NCBI GenBank assembly: GCA_945292135.1
Contig: CALYRA010000090.1
Location: 1-6,181 of the forward strand
Source: an uncultured Dysgonomonas sp.
Lineage (GTDB): Bacteria > Bacteroidota > Bacteroidia > Bacteroidales > Dysgonomonadaceae
Direction of reading: 5' to 3'
Length of the DNA: 6,181 nt
Shown piece by piece: positions 1 through 6,181 of this stretch. Position 1 is the first letter of the stretch. Every line of letters starts with the position of its first letter. Position numbers and translations under genes: made by a program. The notes beneath the pieces are model-generated. The model made no database searches. It was not told the origin of the DNA and was given only the letters and a program-made list of their open reading frames with translations.

Positions 1-1247
1 GCCATAGTAAGTTCAGAAACCCCCGCTTGAAGGAACGCTCCCGAAAAATTACCCTTTACCATAGCATGCGTCTTTTTCAAGAAACCATCCGTTTTATCAG
101 AATTTGACAAATCGGCGGAAGCAACAATCATGTTTTCGACATGCGTCGCCAATGTGCCCAAAACAGTTGCGGAAGCCGCGCGGGTAGCCTGATTCGGTTT
201 TTGTTCGATAGCATCCCAATTGATAGGAGTAATCTCTCCGGCAAACCATTTATTCAATTTTGCCGCTAATTCGGGATTAGACTTAGCCCAAGTCTCTTTC
301 TCGCCTAATTTCTTAGCGACAATTTCCTTTAATTCAGCCTCGCGTTTTGCGTATAACTCCTTAACTTCATCGAAGATAACAAACGGATTTTTAGGATCGC
401 CACCCAAATTTTCAATTGTTTTATCAAAGGAAGCGCCGGCAGCGCTAAGAGGTTGTCCGTGAGTTTCAGTTTCATTCTCGAAACTGCTGCCGTCAGCTTT
501 TACTGTGCCTTTACCCATTATTGTCTTACCAATAATAAGAGTAGGTTTATTCATTTCAAGCTTAGCTTCAGTCAAGGCTGCGCGGATTTCAGTAGCGTCG
601 TTGCCGTTAATAGTAATCACATGCCATCCCCAAGCCTTATATTTTGCCGCAACATCTTCTTCCGAAACAGCGGATGTTTTGGTCGAAAGCTGTATGCCAT
701 TCGAATCGTAAAACATAATTAAATTATCCAAACCCAAATGTCCCGCCGTACGACCTGCGCCTTGGGAAATCTCTTCTTGAATACCGCCGTCAGAGATAAA
801 GGCATAGATTGTCTGGTTCATTCTCTCTCCAAAACGATGTTTCAAGAACTTAGCCGCAATAGCCGCGCCTACGGCGAAAGTATGCCCTTGTCCCAAAGGA
901 CCCGAAGTATTTTCGATACCGCGTTTCAAATCTCTTTCAGGATGTCCCGGCGTCACGCTATCCCATTGACGAAACTCTTTCAAATCATCCATTGAATATT
1001 TACCCGTTAAAGCCAAAGTCGAATATAACATCGGCGACATATGTCCCGGATCGAGGAAGAAACGGTCGCGTCCTTCCCATTCGGGATTTTGTGGATCATA
1101 TACAATAAACTCACTGAAAAGCACATTGATAAAGTCAGCGCCGCCCATAGCGCCACCCGGATGTCCCGACTTTGCTTTTTCGACCATCGAAGCCGCCAGA
1201 ATACGGATGTTGTTCGCTGCTCTGTTTAGTAATTTAATGTCGTTCAT
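1..1247 (-). CDS. tkt: Transketolase, 3' end truncated by window edge
   Basis: Transketolase is a cytoplasmic, thiamine-diphosphate-dependent enzyme that moves two-carbon ketol units between sugar phosphates in the non-oxidative pentose phosphate pathway. I translated the minus strand from the ATG at 1247-1245; 415 complete codons run open to the edge, about 60% of the usual ~670 residues. Visible landmarks are AKSGHPGGAMGG (25-36, conserved His29), DPGHMSPMLYS (66-76, His69), GHPE (101-104), NTSGPLGQGHTFAVG (113-127), and the cofactor/metal motif SDGG...DSNGI (152-155 and 181-185, with Asp153 and Asn183 as expected metal ligands). The pyrimidine-binding domain begins near residue 350 (ATRAASATVL) and continues to FSGAFLQAGVSELTM at the edge. 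The SDGG form, in place of the common GDG, matches the Bacteroidales enzymes as I remember them, so I do not read it as a defect. No Shine-Dalgarno site precedes the start, which is normal for this phylum. The missing part would hold the rest of the pyrimidine domain and the C-terminal domain. No frameshift is seen. Confidence 0.96.
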   Translation of the reverse strand, partial: MNDIKLLNRAANNIRILAASMVEKAKSGHPGGAMGGADFINVLFSEFIVYDPQNPEWEGRDRFFLDPGHMSPMLYSTLALTGKYSMDDLKEFRQWDSVTPGHPERDLKRGIENTSGPLGQGHTFAVGAAIAAKFLKHRFGERMNQTIYAFISDGGIQEEISQGAGRTAGHLGLDNLIMFYDSNGIQLSTKTSAVSEEDVAAKYKAWGWHVITINGNDATEIRAALTEAKLEMNKPTLIIGKTIMGKGTVKADGSSFENETETHGQPLSAAGASFDKTIENLGGDPKNPFVIFDEVKELYAKREAELKEIVAKKLGEKETWAKSNPELAAKLNKWFAGEITPINWDAIEQKPNQATRAASATVLGTLATHVENMIVASADLSNSDKTDGFLKKTHAMVKGNFSGAFLQAGVSELTM

Positions 1248-1799
1248 AATTATTTTTTAGTTGCGATTGATATTGATTCTAATTGTATAAAATATTTCTC
1301 AATATGAGTTATACAGGTTCAAATTTAGGTTTGAGCGTCAACAAAGTTCCCGCCTATTTAATATTCATACACCGAAAAAAAGAACTCGTAAATAATTGCT
1401 CATATAAATAAAAGAAATGAAAATACATTTTTAATAAATAAAGTTTTTAATTTTTAGTTATTACTTATACATAACCAACTATCCTTATTGCTTAATAATA
1501 TAAGATGTGAATTAAATTCAAAAATAACATAAAATACTCAAAGAATTAAATAGTTCGCGGCAATTTTCGTTTATTACGATCAAAATAAAATAAGAGAATC
1601 AGGCGTCAAACCGCGATAAATATATAGCAGAGCCTTTTATTATTTATTTCACAAAGAATGTTGGAAAGACGACAATTCTTGTTCGCGAATATGTTTTGTA
1701 GAAAATAAAAAATACAAAAATTAGGCTCAAGTTATGATTTTAATATCTTTATGTGTTTTTTTCGCGCCGATTAGAATTAAAGATAAGAAATTGATAAGT
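1248..1799. other. AT-rich divergent intergenic spacer
   Basis: This stretch separates tkt (minus) from the Imm33-like gene (plus). It is strongly AT-rich, with many stops in all frames. Apart from the candidate tkt -7 box I see no RNA gene, no transposon end and no convincing protein. A six-base inverted pair (TCGCGG at 1555-1560, CCGCGA at 1611-1616) and a TTCGCGAA palindrome (1682-1689) stand out in GC content but have no assignable role. I found no exact TAnnTTTG box properly placed for the plus-strand gene. Confidence 0.7.
1320..1327 (-). promoter_or_regulatory. Candidate Bacteroidota -7 promoter box for tkt
   Basis: Read on the minus strand, this is TAAATTTG, an exact match to the TAnnTTTG -7 consensus of the Bacteroidota housekeeping sigma factor. 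It lies 72 bases upstream of the tkt start, implying a 5' leader of roughly 65 bases. The -33 element is poor: the nearest TTTG (minus strand, 1345-1342) is only 14 bases upstream, against a usual spacer of about 19-21. The match to the -7 box and its position are seen; promoter activity is inferred. Confidence 0.4.
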
Positions 1800-2132
1800 A
1801 TGAATAAAAGAGATGAACAAAAAAATATTTGTAAGAAATACAATTCAGATTTTACGCCCTTAAATGAAGATGCCAAAATCGCAGTCGCTTTGAGTACGGT
1901 AGGTACACAACCCATTTACGGCTCGCGGATAGATGATGATGATGAAGTGGAATGGTATATCTATTGTGGAGAATTTGAGGAAAGGGATGATTTTTACGAA
2001 CCCATATCTCTAAACCATTTAAAAGAAATATTGCCGCAAGTAGAACAATATTTGGCGTTAGATCGCGGTTTCAATTTTATAATAGATAATAAAGGATATG
2101 AAGACGTTTGGCATGAGTCCGAAACGCTATAA
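1800..2132 (+). CDS. Imm33-like (DUF2185-type) small acidic protein, possible immunity protein
   Basis: This gene encodes 110 residues, probably cytoplasmic, with no signal peptide or membrane segment from this start. The pattern ICKKY (10-14), KIAVALSTVGTQPIYGSR (26-43), an acidic DDDDEVEWYIYCGEF stretch (45-59), DDFYEPI..NHLKEILP (63-79) and a C-terminal FIIDNKGYEDVW (93-104) matches what I remember of proteins annotated as Imm33-domain immunity proteins. That family was predicted from toxin neighbourhoods to neutralise polymorphic toxins; biochemical function is mostly unproven. Its acidic composition fits an immunity role but does not prove it. An earlier in-frame ATG at 1734 would add 22 residues (MILISLCVFFAPIRIKDKKL...); I prefer 1800 because the conserved region begins close to it and the A-rich leader suits a Bacteroidota start. 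The gene stands alone: it diverges from tkt, converges on the ROK gene, and has no toxin or secretion gene beside it in the window. The family call rests on memory of the pattern. Confidence 0.65.
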   Translation: MNKRDEQKNICKKYNSDFTPLNEDAKIAVALSTVGTQPIYGSRIDDDDEVEWYIYCGEFEERDDFYEPISLNHLKEILPQVEQYLALDRGFNFIIDNKGYEDVWHESETL

Positions 2133-2238
2133 AAAATGTCCGAGCCGATAAATGAGAAATATCGACATATTCTGTCAAAAAATTAGGACTAACAAAAGAT
2201 TGTGAAACCAGATACAAGGTATAGACTAATATCCCATA

Positions 2239-2321
2239 AAGAATAATACCCTTCAAAAATCTTCCATCGAAAAGAAGATGTATATTACACCTCTTTGGAA
2301 AAACTTAGAAGGGTTATTCTT
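2239..2321. repeat. Long imperfect inverted repeat in convergent spacer
   Basis: The left arm AAGAATAATACCCTTC (2239-2254) is the reverse complement of the right arm GAAGGGTTATTCTT (2308-2321), except for a two-base TA bulge in the left arm. The arms enclose 53 bases. Weaker complementarity continues outward (ATAA against TTAT). The element sits between the ends of two converging genes, so its transcript would fold whichever strand is read. It could be a bidirectional terminator, a small structured RNA, or a miniature repeat element; no target-site duplication is evident. Confidence 0.6.
2255..2279 (-). terminator. Candidate intrinsic terminator of the mpe-GH-ROK operon
   Basis: On the minus strand, ATCTTC (2279-2274) pairs with GAAGAT (2264-2259) around a nine-base loop and is followed by a T run (TTTTTG reading through 2259-2254). 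It lies about 60 bases past the ROK stop codon and is nested inside the longer inverted repeat. The stem is short and AT-rich, so alone it would be a weak terminator; the outer stem may strengthen it. The pairing is seen; termination is inferred. Confidence 0.4.
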
Positions 2322-2337
2322 ATTAAGTGAAAAATAA

Positions 2338-3162
2338 TTATCCCAACATTGCCGCTCCAAGCAGAGCAGCGTCTTCTACTTCGGAACAGAAAATTTTGAT
2401 CTTCCGAATAGTTTTAGGATAGGCGAATGTTTCCAAAGATTTTCGCATCGCTTTTTCGAAGAAAAGGTACGCTTTGACAATACTACCGCCCATAACTATA
2501 CATTGAGGATCGTAAGCATATAAGACCATTTTAATCATATTGCCAACATGCGATCCAAATTCGTTCCATAAATTTAAAGCTTGAGTATCGTCTCGACAAG
2601 CTTTTTCAAACAGCTCTTTGGCGTTAGTATTATTTTCTTTGACAAAAAACGGAGTACTGCAATAATATTCATAATTATGCTTCAAGTATGGAATATCGCA
2701 TATTTCTCCCGCGCCGGTATTGCTACCGTTATATAACACGTTATTGATAATGATTGCGCACCCAAGACCCGTGCCGAGCGTAATGCCTAAAGTATCTTTA
2801 AATTGATTGCATTTGCCGAAACAATGTTCGCCATATACAAAACAATTGCAATCATTATTCACATGAACGGGAATTTTGAATTCTTTTTCTAAAATTTCTT
2901 TCAAATGAACCTCTTTCCAAGAAGGAATATTCATGACATCATATACAATGCCCAACTCAGCGTCAACGACTGAAGGTACACCTATCCCTATACTTTCCAC
3001 TGACGGTAAAAAGATTTGTTTTAACATCCCTTTCAAGTGTTCTATGACAATTTCTTCCCGTTGGTCAGCTTTACAAGGTTCAGATATTCTTTTTGCGATT
3101 TTCCCATTATCAACCAAAGCCATACGGATATTTGTTCCGCCAATGTCTATACCAATTCTCAT
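2338..3162 (-). CDS. ROK-family sugar kinase lacking the zinc motif
   Basis: The product has 274 residues and is predicted to be a cytoplasmic ATP-dependent hexose or amino-hexose kinase of the ROK family (glucokinase, fructokinase, N-acetylmannosamine kinase and relatives). The N-terminal DIGGTN (6-11) is the ATP phosphate-1 loop. VNNDCNCF (101-108) carries the expected catalytic base, Asp104. LGITLGTGLG (125-134) is the phosphate-2 region, GAGE (150-153) supplies the sugar-contacting Glu153, and DPQCIVMGGSI (218-228) with DAALLGAAML (264-273) completes the C-terminal lobe. The usual GEIGH is GEICD, and the CxCGxxGCxE zinc cluster is absent, replaced by YEYYCSTPFF (164-173). There is no N-terminal helix-turn-helix, so it is a kinase, not a ROK repressor. 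It is the last gene of the operon, starting five bases after the glycosidase stop, so it probably phosphorylates the sugar that enzyme releases. The exact sugar cannot be read from sequence. Length is slightly below the usual ~300, mainly because the zinc region is shortened. Confidence 0.9.
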   Translation of the reverse strand: MRIGIDIGGTNIRMALVDNGKIAKRISEPCKADQREEIVIEHLKGMLKQIFLPSVESIGIGVPSVVDAELGIVYDVMNIPSWKEVHLKEILEKEFKIPVHVNNDCNCFVYGEHCFGKCNQFKDTLGITLGTGLGCAIIINNVLYNGSNTGAGEICDIPYLKHNYEYYCSTPFFVKENNTNAKELFEKACRDDTQALNLWNEFGSHVGNMIKMVLYAYDPQCIVMGGSIVKAYLFFEKAMRKSLETFAYPKTIRKIKIFCSEVEDAALLGAAMLG

Positions 3163-3167
3163 AATTT

Positions 3168-4778
3168 TCAGATTATCTGTTTTCCTGCTTTTACATCAAC
3201 AGTTTTACTTTTTCCATTTCCCCATAATATATTCAACTTGAAAGGAATATCTGATTCTATGGTTATTTGGGGAACTTCGTCAGCCGTACGGCGTTTGTTC
3301 ACTTTGAACGAGACGATACCTTCCGACCCGAATGGATAACGATCTATGCCATGAGCCTCCGTTTGAACGATGTCCCATGTTACGGTTTTTTTAGAAAAAT
3401 CGGAGCGAATACCTAATATATATTCTATAAATACCGCTATTGGAGGTAAGCCTCCCCAACCAACAAATTCGTCGCGAGCCATAAAACCCGGTTCGGCAAC
3501 CTCCGGAGCATAGTATTCCCAAAAAGTGCCTGTATTTTTATACACTTCAAATACGCAGTTGTAATGATTAATAGCGATTTCTTTAGCCAAGTCCGTATAA
3601 CCCTTGTTTGTCAAACCCGTAATCACCATATAATTTGCTCCCGGCCAAACGCCGCCTTGCCAGTATCGTCCATTAGGATTGTATTTAGGATTGTCCGCAG
3701 AAAGTGACGGCACACGATGCGGACGATTAAAAGTTTCAGAGTTTTTAAGCTCATTTACCAGTCTGTCAGTCTGTTCTTTAGTCAGTACATCAGACAATAA
3801 CGCCCAATAAGCAATAATTCCCTTGGTCGTGGAAAGGCTTCCATCGGCATACTGATCGTAAAGAAATCCGGTCTTTTCATCCCAAAGATTTTCACGAACA
3901 TATTGAGATAAAGTCCTGATTTCATCTTCAAAGCTTTCTATCTCCTGCCAGCGTTCCAGATAGAACCCCATTTCCAAAAGCAAACCCGCAGTGAAAATTT
4001 GCTGTAAGTTTGCGTCCAGCCACACCATATGACCGTTGCTGTAAATCATATTATATTCGGGTTTTACGCGCGGCATATTATCCATACCCGTTCCCCAGCC
4101 ACTCGACCAATAAGTCCCGTTTTGCCAAGTACGATTCAATTTAAGCCATTTATAATAAGCGCACAACACAGGAAAAATTTTATGCAAGCGTTCGTTGTCT
4201 CCATACTGTTTATAATACAATATTTCCGCCCAAGGCAAGAGGTTTGGACCAGTACTTGTCGGGTCATAACGTTCGAAACAGTCCGAACCATCCCTTTTTA
4301 TCTCCCGGCAAATAAAGCCGTCGGGATGTTGTTTCGCATAGAAATTGTCCAATGTCCTTTGAAACGGGAAAAAATGGAATCCGTAGCGGGCAAACATCAT
4401 CATGAAAGCATCATCCCACATAAATATATTTCCGTTGTAGGCAGTATCGAGATAGGGCGAAACGAATCCCGACCCTTCGAGCGGTTGACGTATATTACCG
4501 ATTGCAATTTGCCATGCGCGCCAATACATTTCGATTTCTTTTTCGTGACCTGTCCAAATCGGGTTTGGAAGTATCTTTTTTGCCTCATCGAAACTTTTGA
4601 CAGCGATACGTTCGGGTTTAGCTACGCGATATTCATTTTCGGCGACTAACGCTTCTTTGATATATGTGTTTTTGTAAGGAAGATTATACTTCGTTACGGC
4701 TTCCGTTTCTCCTTGAGCAAAAAGACCGGATGATAGCATAAAGCCAAACGCCAACAGCAAGGTTGAAAACTTATTCAT
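3168..4778 (-). CDS. Exported GH63/trehalase-like (alpha/alpha)6 glycoside hydrolase
   Basis: The product has 536 residues with an N-terminal signal peptide (MNKFSTLLLAFGFMLSSGLFAQ; likely cut after FA at 20-21), so it acts in the periplasm or outside. No lipobox Cys is present. The body resembles the GH63/GH37 group of inverting (alpha/alpha)6-barrel enzymes: MWDDAFMMMFARYG (120-133), SSGWGTGMDNMPR (225-237), YWQGGVWPGANYMVITGL (372-389), TGTFWEYYAPE (416-426) and FVGWGGLPP (438-446). By analogy Asp233 would be the general acid and Glu421 the general base. Residues from about 465 form a probable C-terminal beta-sandwich. The PGGRF signature of true GH37 trehalases is absent, and the WxGxVWPxxNY pattern is nearer GH63, whose bacterial members are alpha-glucosidases or act on mannosyl-containing glycosides. 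Substrate is therefore undecided. It follows the phosphoesterase gene by 22 bases and precedes the ROK kinase by five. The ATG at 4778 is chosen because the signal peptide begins there. The gene is intact. Confidence 0.88.
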   Translation of the reverse strand: MNKFSTLLLAFGFMLSSGLFAQGETEAVTKYNLPYKNTYIKEALVAENEYRVAKPERIAVKSFDEAKKILPNPIWTGHEKEIEMYWRAWQIAIGNIRQPLEGSGFVSPYLDTAYNGNIFMWDDAFMMMFARYGFHFFPFQRTLDNFYAKQHPDGFICREIKRDGSDCFERYDPTSTGPNLLPWAEILYYKQYGDNERLHKIFPVLCAYYKWLKLNRTWQNGTYWSSGWGTGMDNMPRVKPEYNMIYSNGHMVWLDANLQQIFTAGLLLEMGFYLERWQEIESFEDEIRTLSQYVRENLWDEKTGFLYDQYADGSLSTTKGIIAYWALLSDVLTKEQTDRLVNELKNSETFNRPHRVPSLSADNPKYNPNGRYWQGGVWPGANYMVITGLTNKGYTDLAKEIAINHYNCVFEVYKNTGTFWEYYAPEVAEPGFMARDEFVGWGGLPPIAVFIEYILGIRSDFSKKTVTWDIVQTEAHGIDRYPFGSEGIVSFKVNKRRTADEVPQITIESDIPFKLNILWGNGKSKTVDVKAGKQII

Positions 4779-4800
4779 AATAGTATCTTTGTTTTGATAT

Positions 4801-6181
4801 TTATCTTAAAAACAAGATATTGTCAGGCAATTTCGTTTCAGGAATATTTTTCGATACATAGCCAACTTCAAGCTTTAAACCCACATAACTTATAAAATAT
4901 AGTAATTTTAATTTGTGAAATCCTGCTTCAAGATAAACTTTTCCTTCTTTGCGTTGATCGACATGTAAACCGTCGTTGTCCACTATTTTCTGTTCGTCAA
5001 TATATAAAACCGATCCGTCATCCGAGATCGTATAAAAATTATAAACTCCGGTTTCAGGGATCTTTATCCATGCGTTATATTCGAATCCCGTAAAATTGCC
5101 GACCAGCTCTTCGGGAGTGTCGAAATTCTTTAAATACCCTGTTCTTAATGGTCTATCTTTGGACATATCCGCAACATTATCAAATTTGCCTTTATAATAT
5201 TTATAAGATACGCCTTGTTTGTCGGGTTCTTCTTCGAATCTGGTTTTAGGCAATACTGACATATTCTTTTCATCAACCGATGAAACGCCCGCAGGATAAT
5301 AATAATATGTATCCGCGCCTTTACTTTGAGTTTGTATCCATGTATCGAATTTATGTTTTCCTTCATAAAGTAATATGATGCGACCGCCTATTTCCAAATC
5401 ACCATAAGTATCCAAACCTGATCGGCGACCGTAAGCCAAGGCAATTCCTTTTTCAATACCTATATAGTCATTATCATGATCATGTCCTGAGAATACGCCT
5501 ATAACGTCGCCTACTTCGAGAAGGGATGCGAAAAATCCTGAATTGATATTGGAGCATGCGACATCTTCACCCTTGATACCAACAGTTGTTTGCCTGCCTA
5601 CAATATTATTGTATTCCTGTACAGGAATATGCATAAAAGCGAGGGATGGAATAGGCGTTCCACCATTGAGCGAAGTATAATCCCTACTCGTATTTCTGTA
5701 CCATTCTATTTGATTGAAATGTATCCAGTCGTAATGTCCGAAATTACGATTCGGCGAATAATCATTACTATCTATACAATACAATACCGATTTGATTTTC
5801 TCCCCTTTATTATCATAAACAGGCAAAGCATAATTGCCCGCTCCATATAGTTCTTTAGGACCTCTTTCGCCAATAAAATAAGGTAAGTTCGCAATCGTAT
5901 CAAAAATTGCGGAGCGGGTAATGCCCGGTTCAGCGTCATGATTTCCGAGAATTACAGCCCAAGGAGTTTTGGCTTCTTCAAATATTTTAGCGATAGCGAA
6001 CCAGCCTTCAACCACAGGTGCGACAGTGACAACGTCACCCGTAAGAATGGCGACATCGGGTTTTTCCGTTTCCAAAATATGCTTGATCGAAGCTATGACT
6101 TTAGGGCAATTTTCCGAATTGTTATCCCAATGTATATCTGTGAATTGGGCAATTTTGAATTGTCCTTGGGCGTTGAATTTT
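4801..6181 (-). CDS. Calcineurin-like metallophosphoesterase with C-terminal PA14 domain, N-terminus outside window
   Basis: The frame is open to the window edge, giving 459 visible residues (numbered from the Lys codon at 6180-6178). The first residues, KFNAQGQFKIAQFTDIHW, already contain metal motif DIH (15-17), so the gene starts upstream; a TTG at 6075-6073 is not the start. Further metallophosphoesterase motifs are LTGDVV (46-51), ILGNHDAEPG (77-86), AFMHIP (181-186) and FSGHDHDND (230-238), together supplying the expected two-metal ligands. The enzyme should hydrolyse phosphomono- or phosphodiesters. From about 323 to 441 is a PA14 domain, recognisable by TGVYNFYTISDDGSVLYID (377-395), VDNDGLH (400-406) and EAGFHKLKLLYF (418-429); PA14 domains often bind glycans. 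Perhaps 20-40 residues are missing, probably a signal peptide, which would place it with the exported glycosidase downstream. It is the first visible gene of the operon. Substrate is unknown: phosphorylated sugars or glycans are an inference from context. Confidence 0.93.
   Translation of the reverse strand, partial: KFNAQGQFKIAQFTDIHWDNNSENCPKVIASIKHILETEKPDVAILTGDVVTVAPVVEGWFAIAKIFEEAKTPWAVILGNHDAEPGITRSAIFDTIANLPYFIGERGPKELYGAGNYALPVYDNKGEKIKSVLYCIDSNDYSPNRNFGHYDWIHFNQIEWYRNTSRDYTSLNGGTPIPSLAFMHIPVQEYNNIVGRQTTVGIKGEDVACSNINSGFFASLLEVGDVIGVFSGHDHDNDYIGIEKGIALAYGRRSGLDTYGDLEIGGRIILLYEGKHKFDTWIQTQSKGADTYYYYPAGVSSVDEKNMSVLPKTRFEEEPDKQGVSYKYYKGKFDNVADMSKDRPLRTGYLKNFDTPEELVGNFTGFEYNAWIKIPETGVYNFYTISDDGSVLYIDEQKIVDNDGLHVDQRKEGKVYLEAGFHKLKLLYFISYVGLKLEVGYVSKNIPETKLPDNILFLR

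Noticed and set aside
152..155. Transketolase residues SDGG (protein numbering) in place of GDG as a possible loss of function
   Set aside because: The metal-ligand Asp is kept, and Bacteroidales transketolases as I recall them share this form.
220..1229. Several plus-strand open frames over the left end
   Set aside because: All are antisense to transketolase, whose minus-strand frame carries every expected motif.
1690..1698. TATGTTTTG as a -7 box for the Imm33-like gene
   Set aside because: It has one base too many for TAnnTTTG and no correctly spaced -33 element.
1658..1708. Sixteen-codon plus-strand frame MLERRQFLFANMFCRK
   Set aside because: Too short, without a ribosome site, promoter or known relative; expected by chance in this spacer.
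1727..1915. Minus-strand hydrophobic frame of 62 codons
   Set aside because: It is antisense to the start of the Imm33-like gene, which has the recognisable sequence pattern.
2146..2164. CGATA/TATCG hairpin just after the Imm33-like gene as a terminator
   Set aside because: The stem is only five pairs and AT-rich, and no T run follows directly.
4029..4649. Plus-strand open frame of 206 codons opposite the glycosidase gene
   Set aside because: It lies wholly antisense to a gene with clear catalytic motifs and its translation shows no family resemblance; it is a shadow of codon use on the other strand.
6073..6075. TTG as the start codon of the metallophosphoesterase
   Set aside because: The frame continues upstream to the window edge and includes the essential DIH metal motif at visible residues 15-17.

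Overview
The window looks like chromosome from a low-GC member of the Bacteroidota, most likely the order Bacteroidales. Three things point there: a transketolase whose sequence closely follows the Bacteroidales form (from memory, no search was run), AT-rich spacers without clear Shine-Dalgarno sites, and a TAnnTTTG-type -7 box upstream of the transketolase gene. The species cannot be named from this sequence.

Layout. The left end (1-1247, minus strand) is the N-terminal two thirds of a transketolase gene cut by the window edge. An AT-rich spacer of about 550 bases follows; it contains a probable transketolase promoter and nothing else that I can support. A lone plus-strand gene (1800-2132) encodes a small acidic protein resembling the Imm33 (formerly DUF2185) immunity-protein family, with no visible toxin partner. 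A 205-base convergent spacer follows, holding a long imperfect inverted repeat with a nested hairpin, probably a transcription terminator.

The right half is a compact minus-strand operon of three genes, in transcription order: a metallophosphoesterase with a C-terminal PA14 domain (6181-4801, N-terminus outside the window), an exported (alpha/alpha)6-barrel glycoside hydrolase related to GH63 (4778-3168), and a ROK-family sugar kinase (3162-2338). Gaps are 22 and 5 bases, so co-transcription is very likely.

Taken together the operon reads as a small glycan-use module: a probably exported phosphoesterase acting on a phosphorylated or PA14-bound substrate, a glycosidase releasing a monosaccharide outside the cytoplasm, and a cytoplasmic kinase phosphorylating the sugar. 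The order of action and the substrate are inference. Transketolase is a central-metabolism gene and need not be functionally linked. No tRNA, rRNA, CRISPR array, insertion sequence or complete mobile element was seen.
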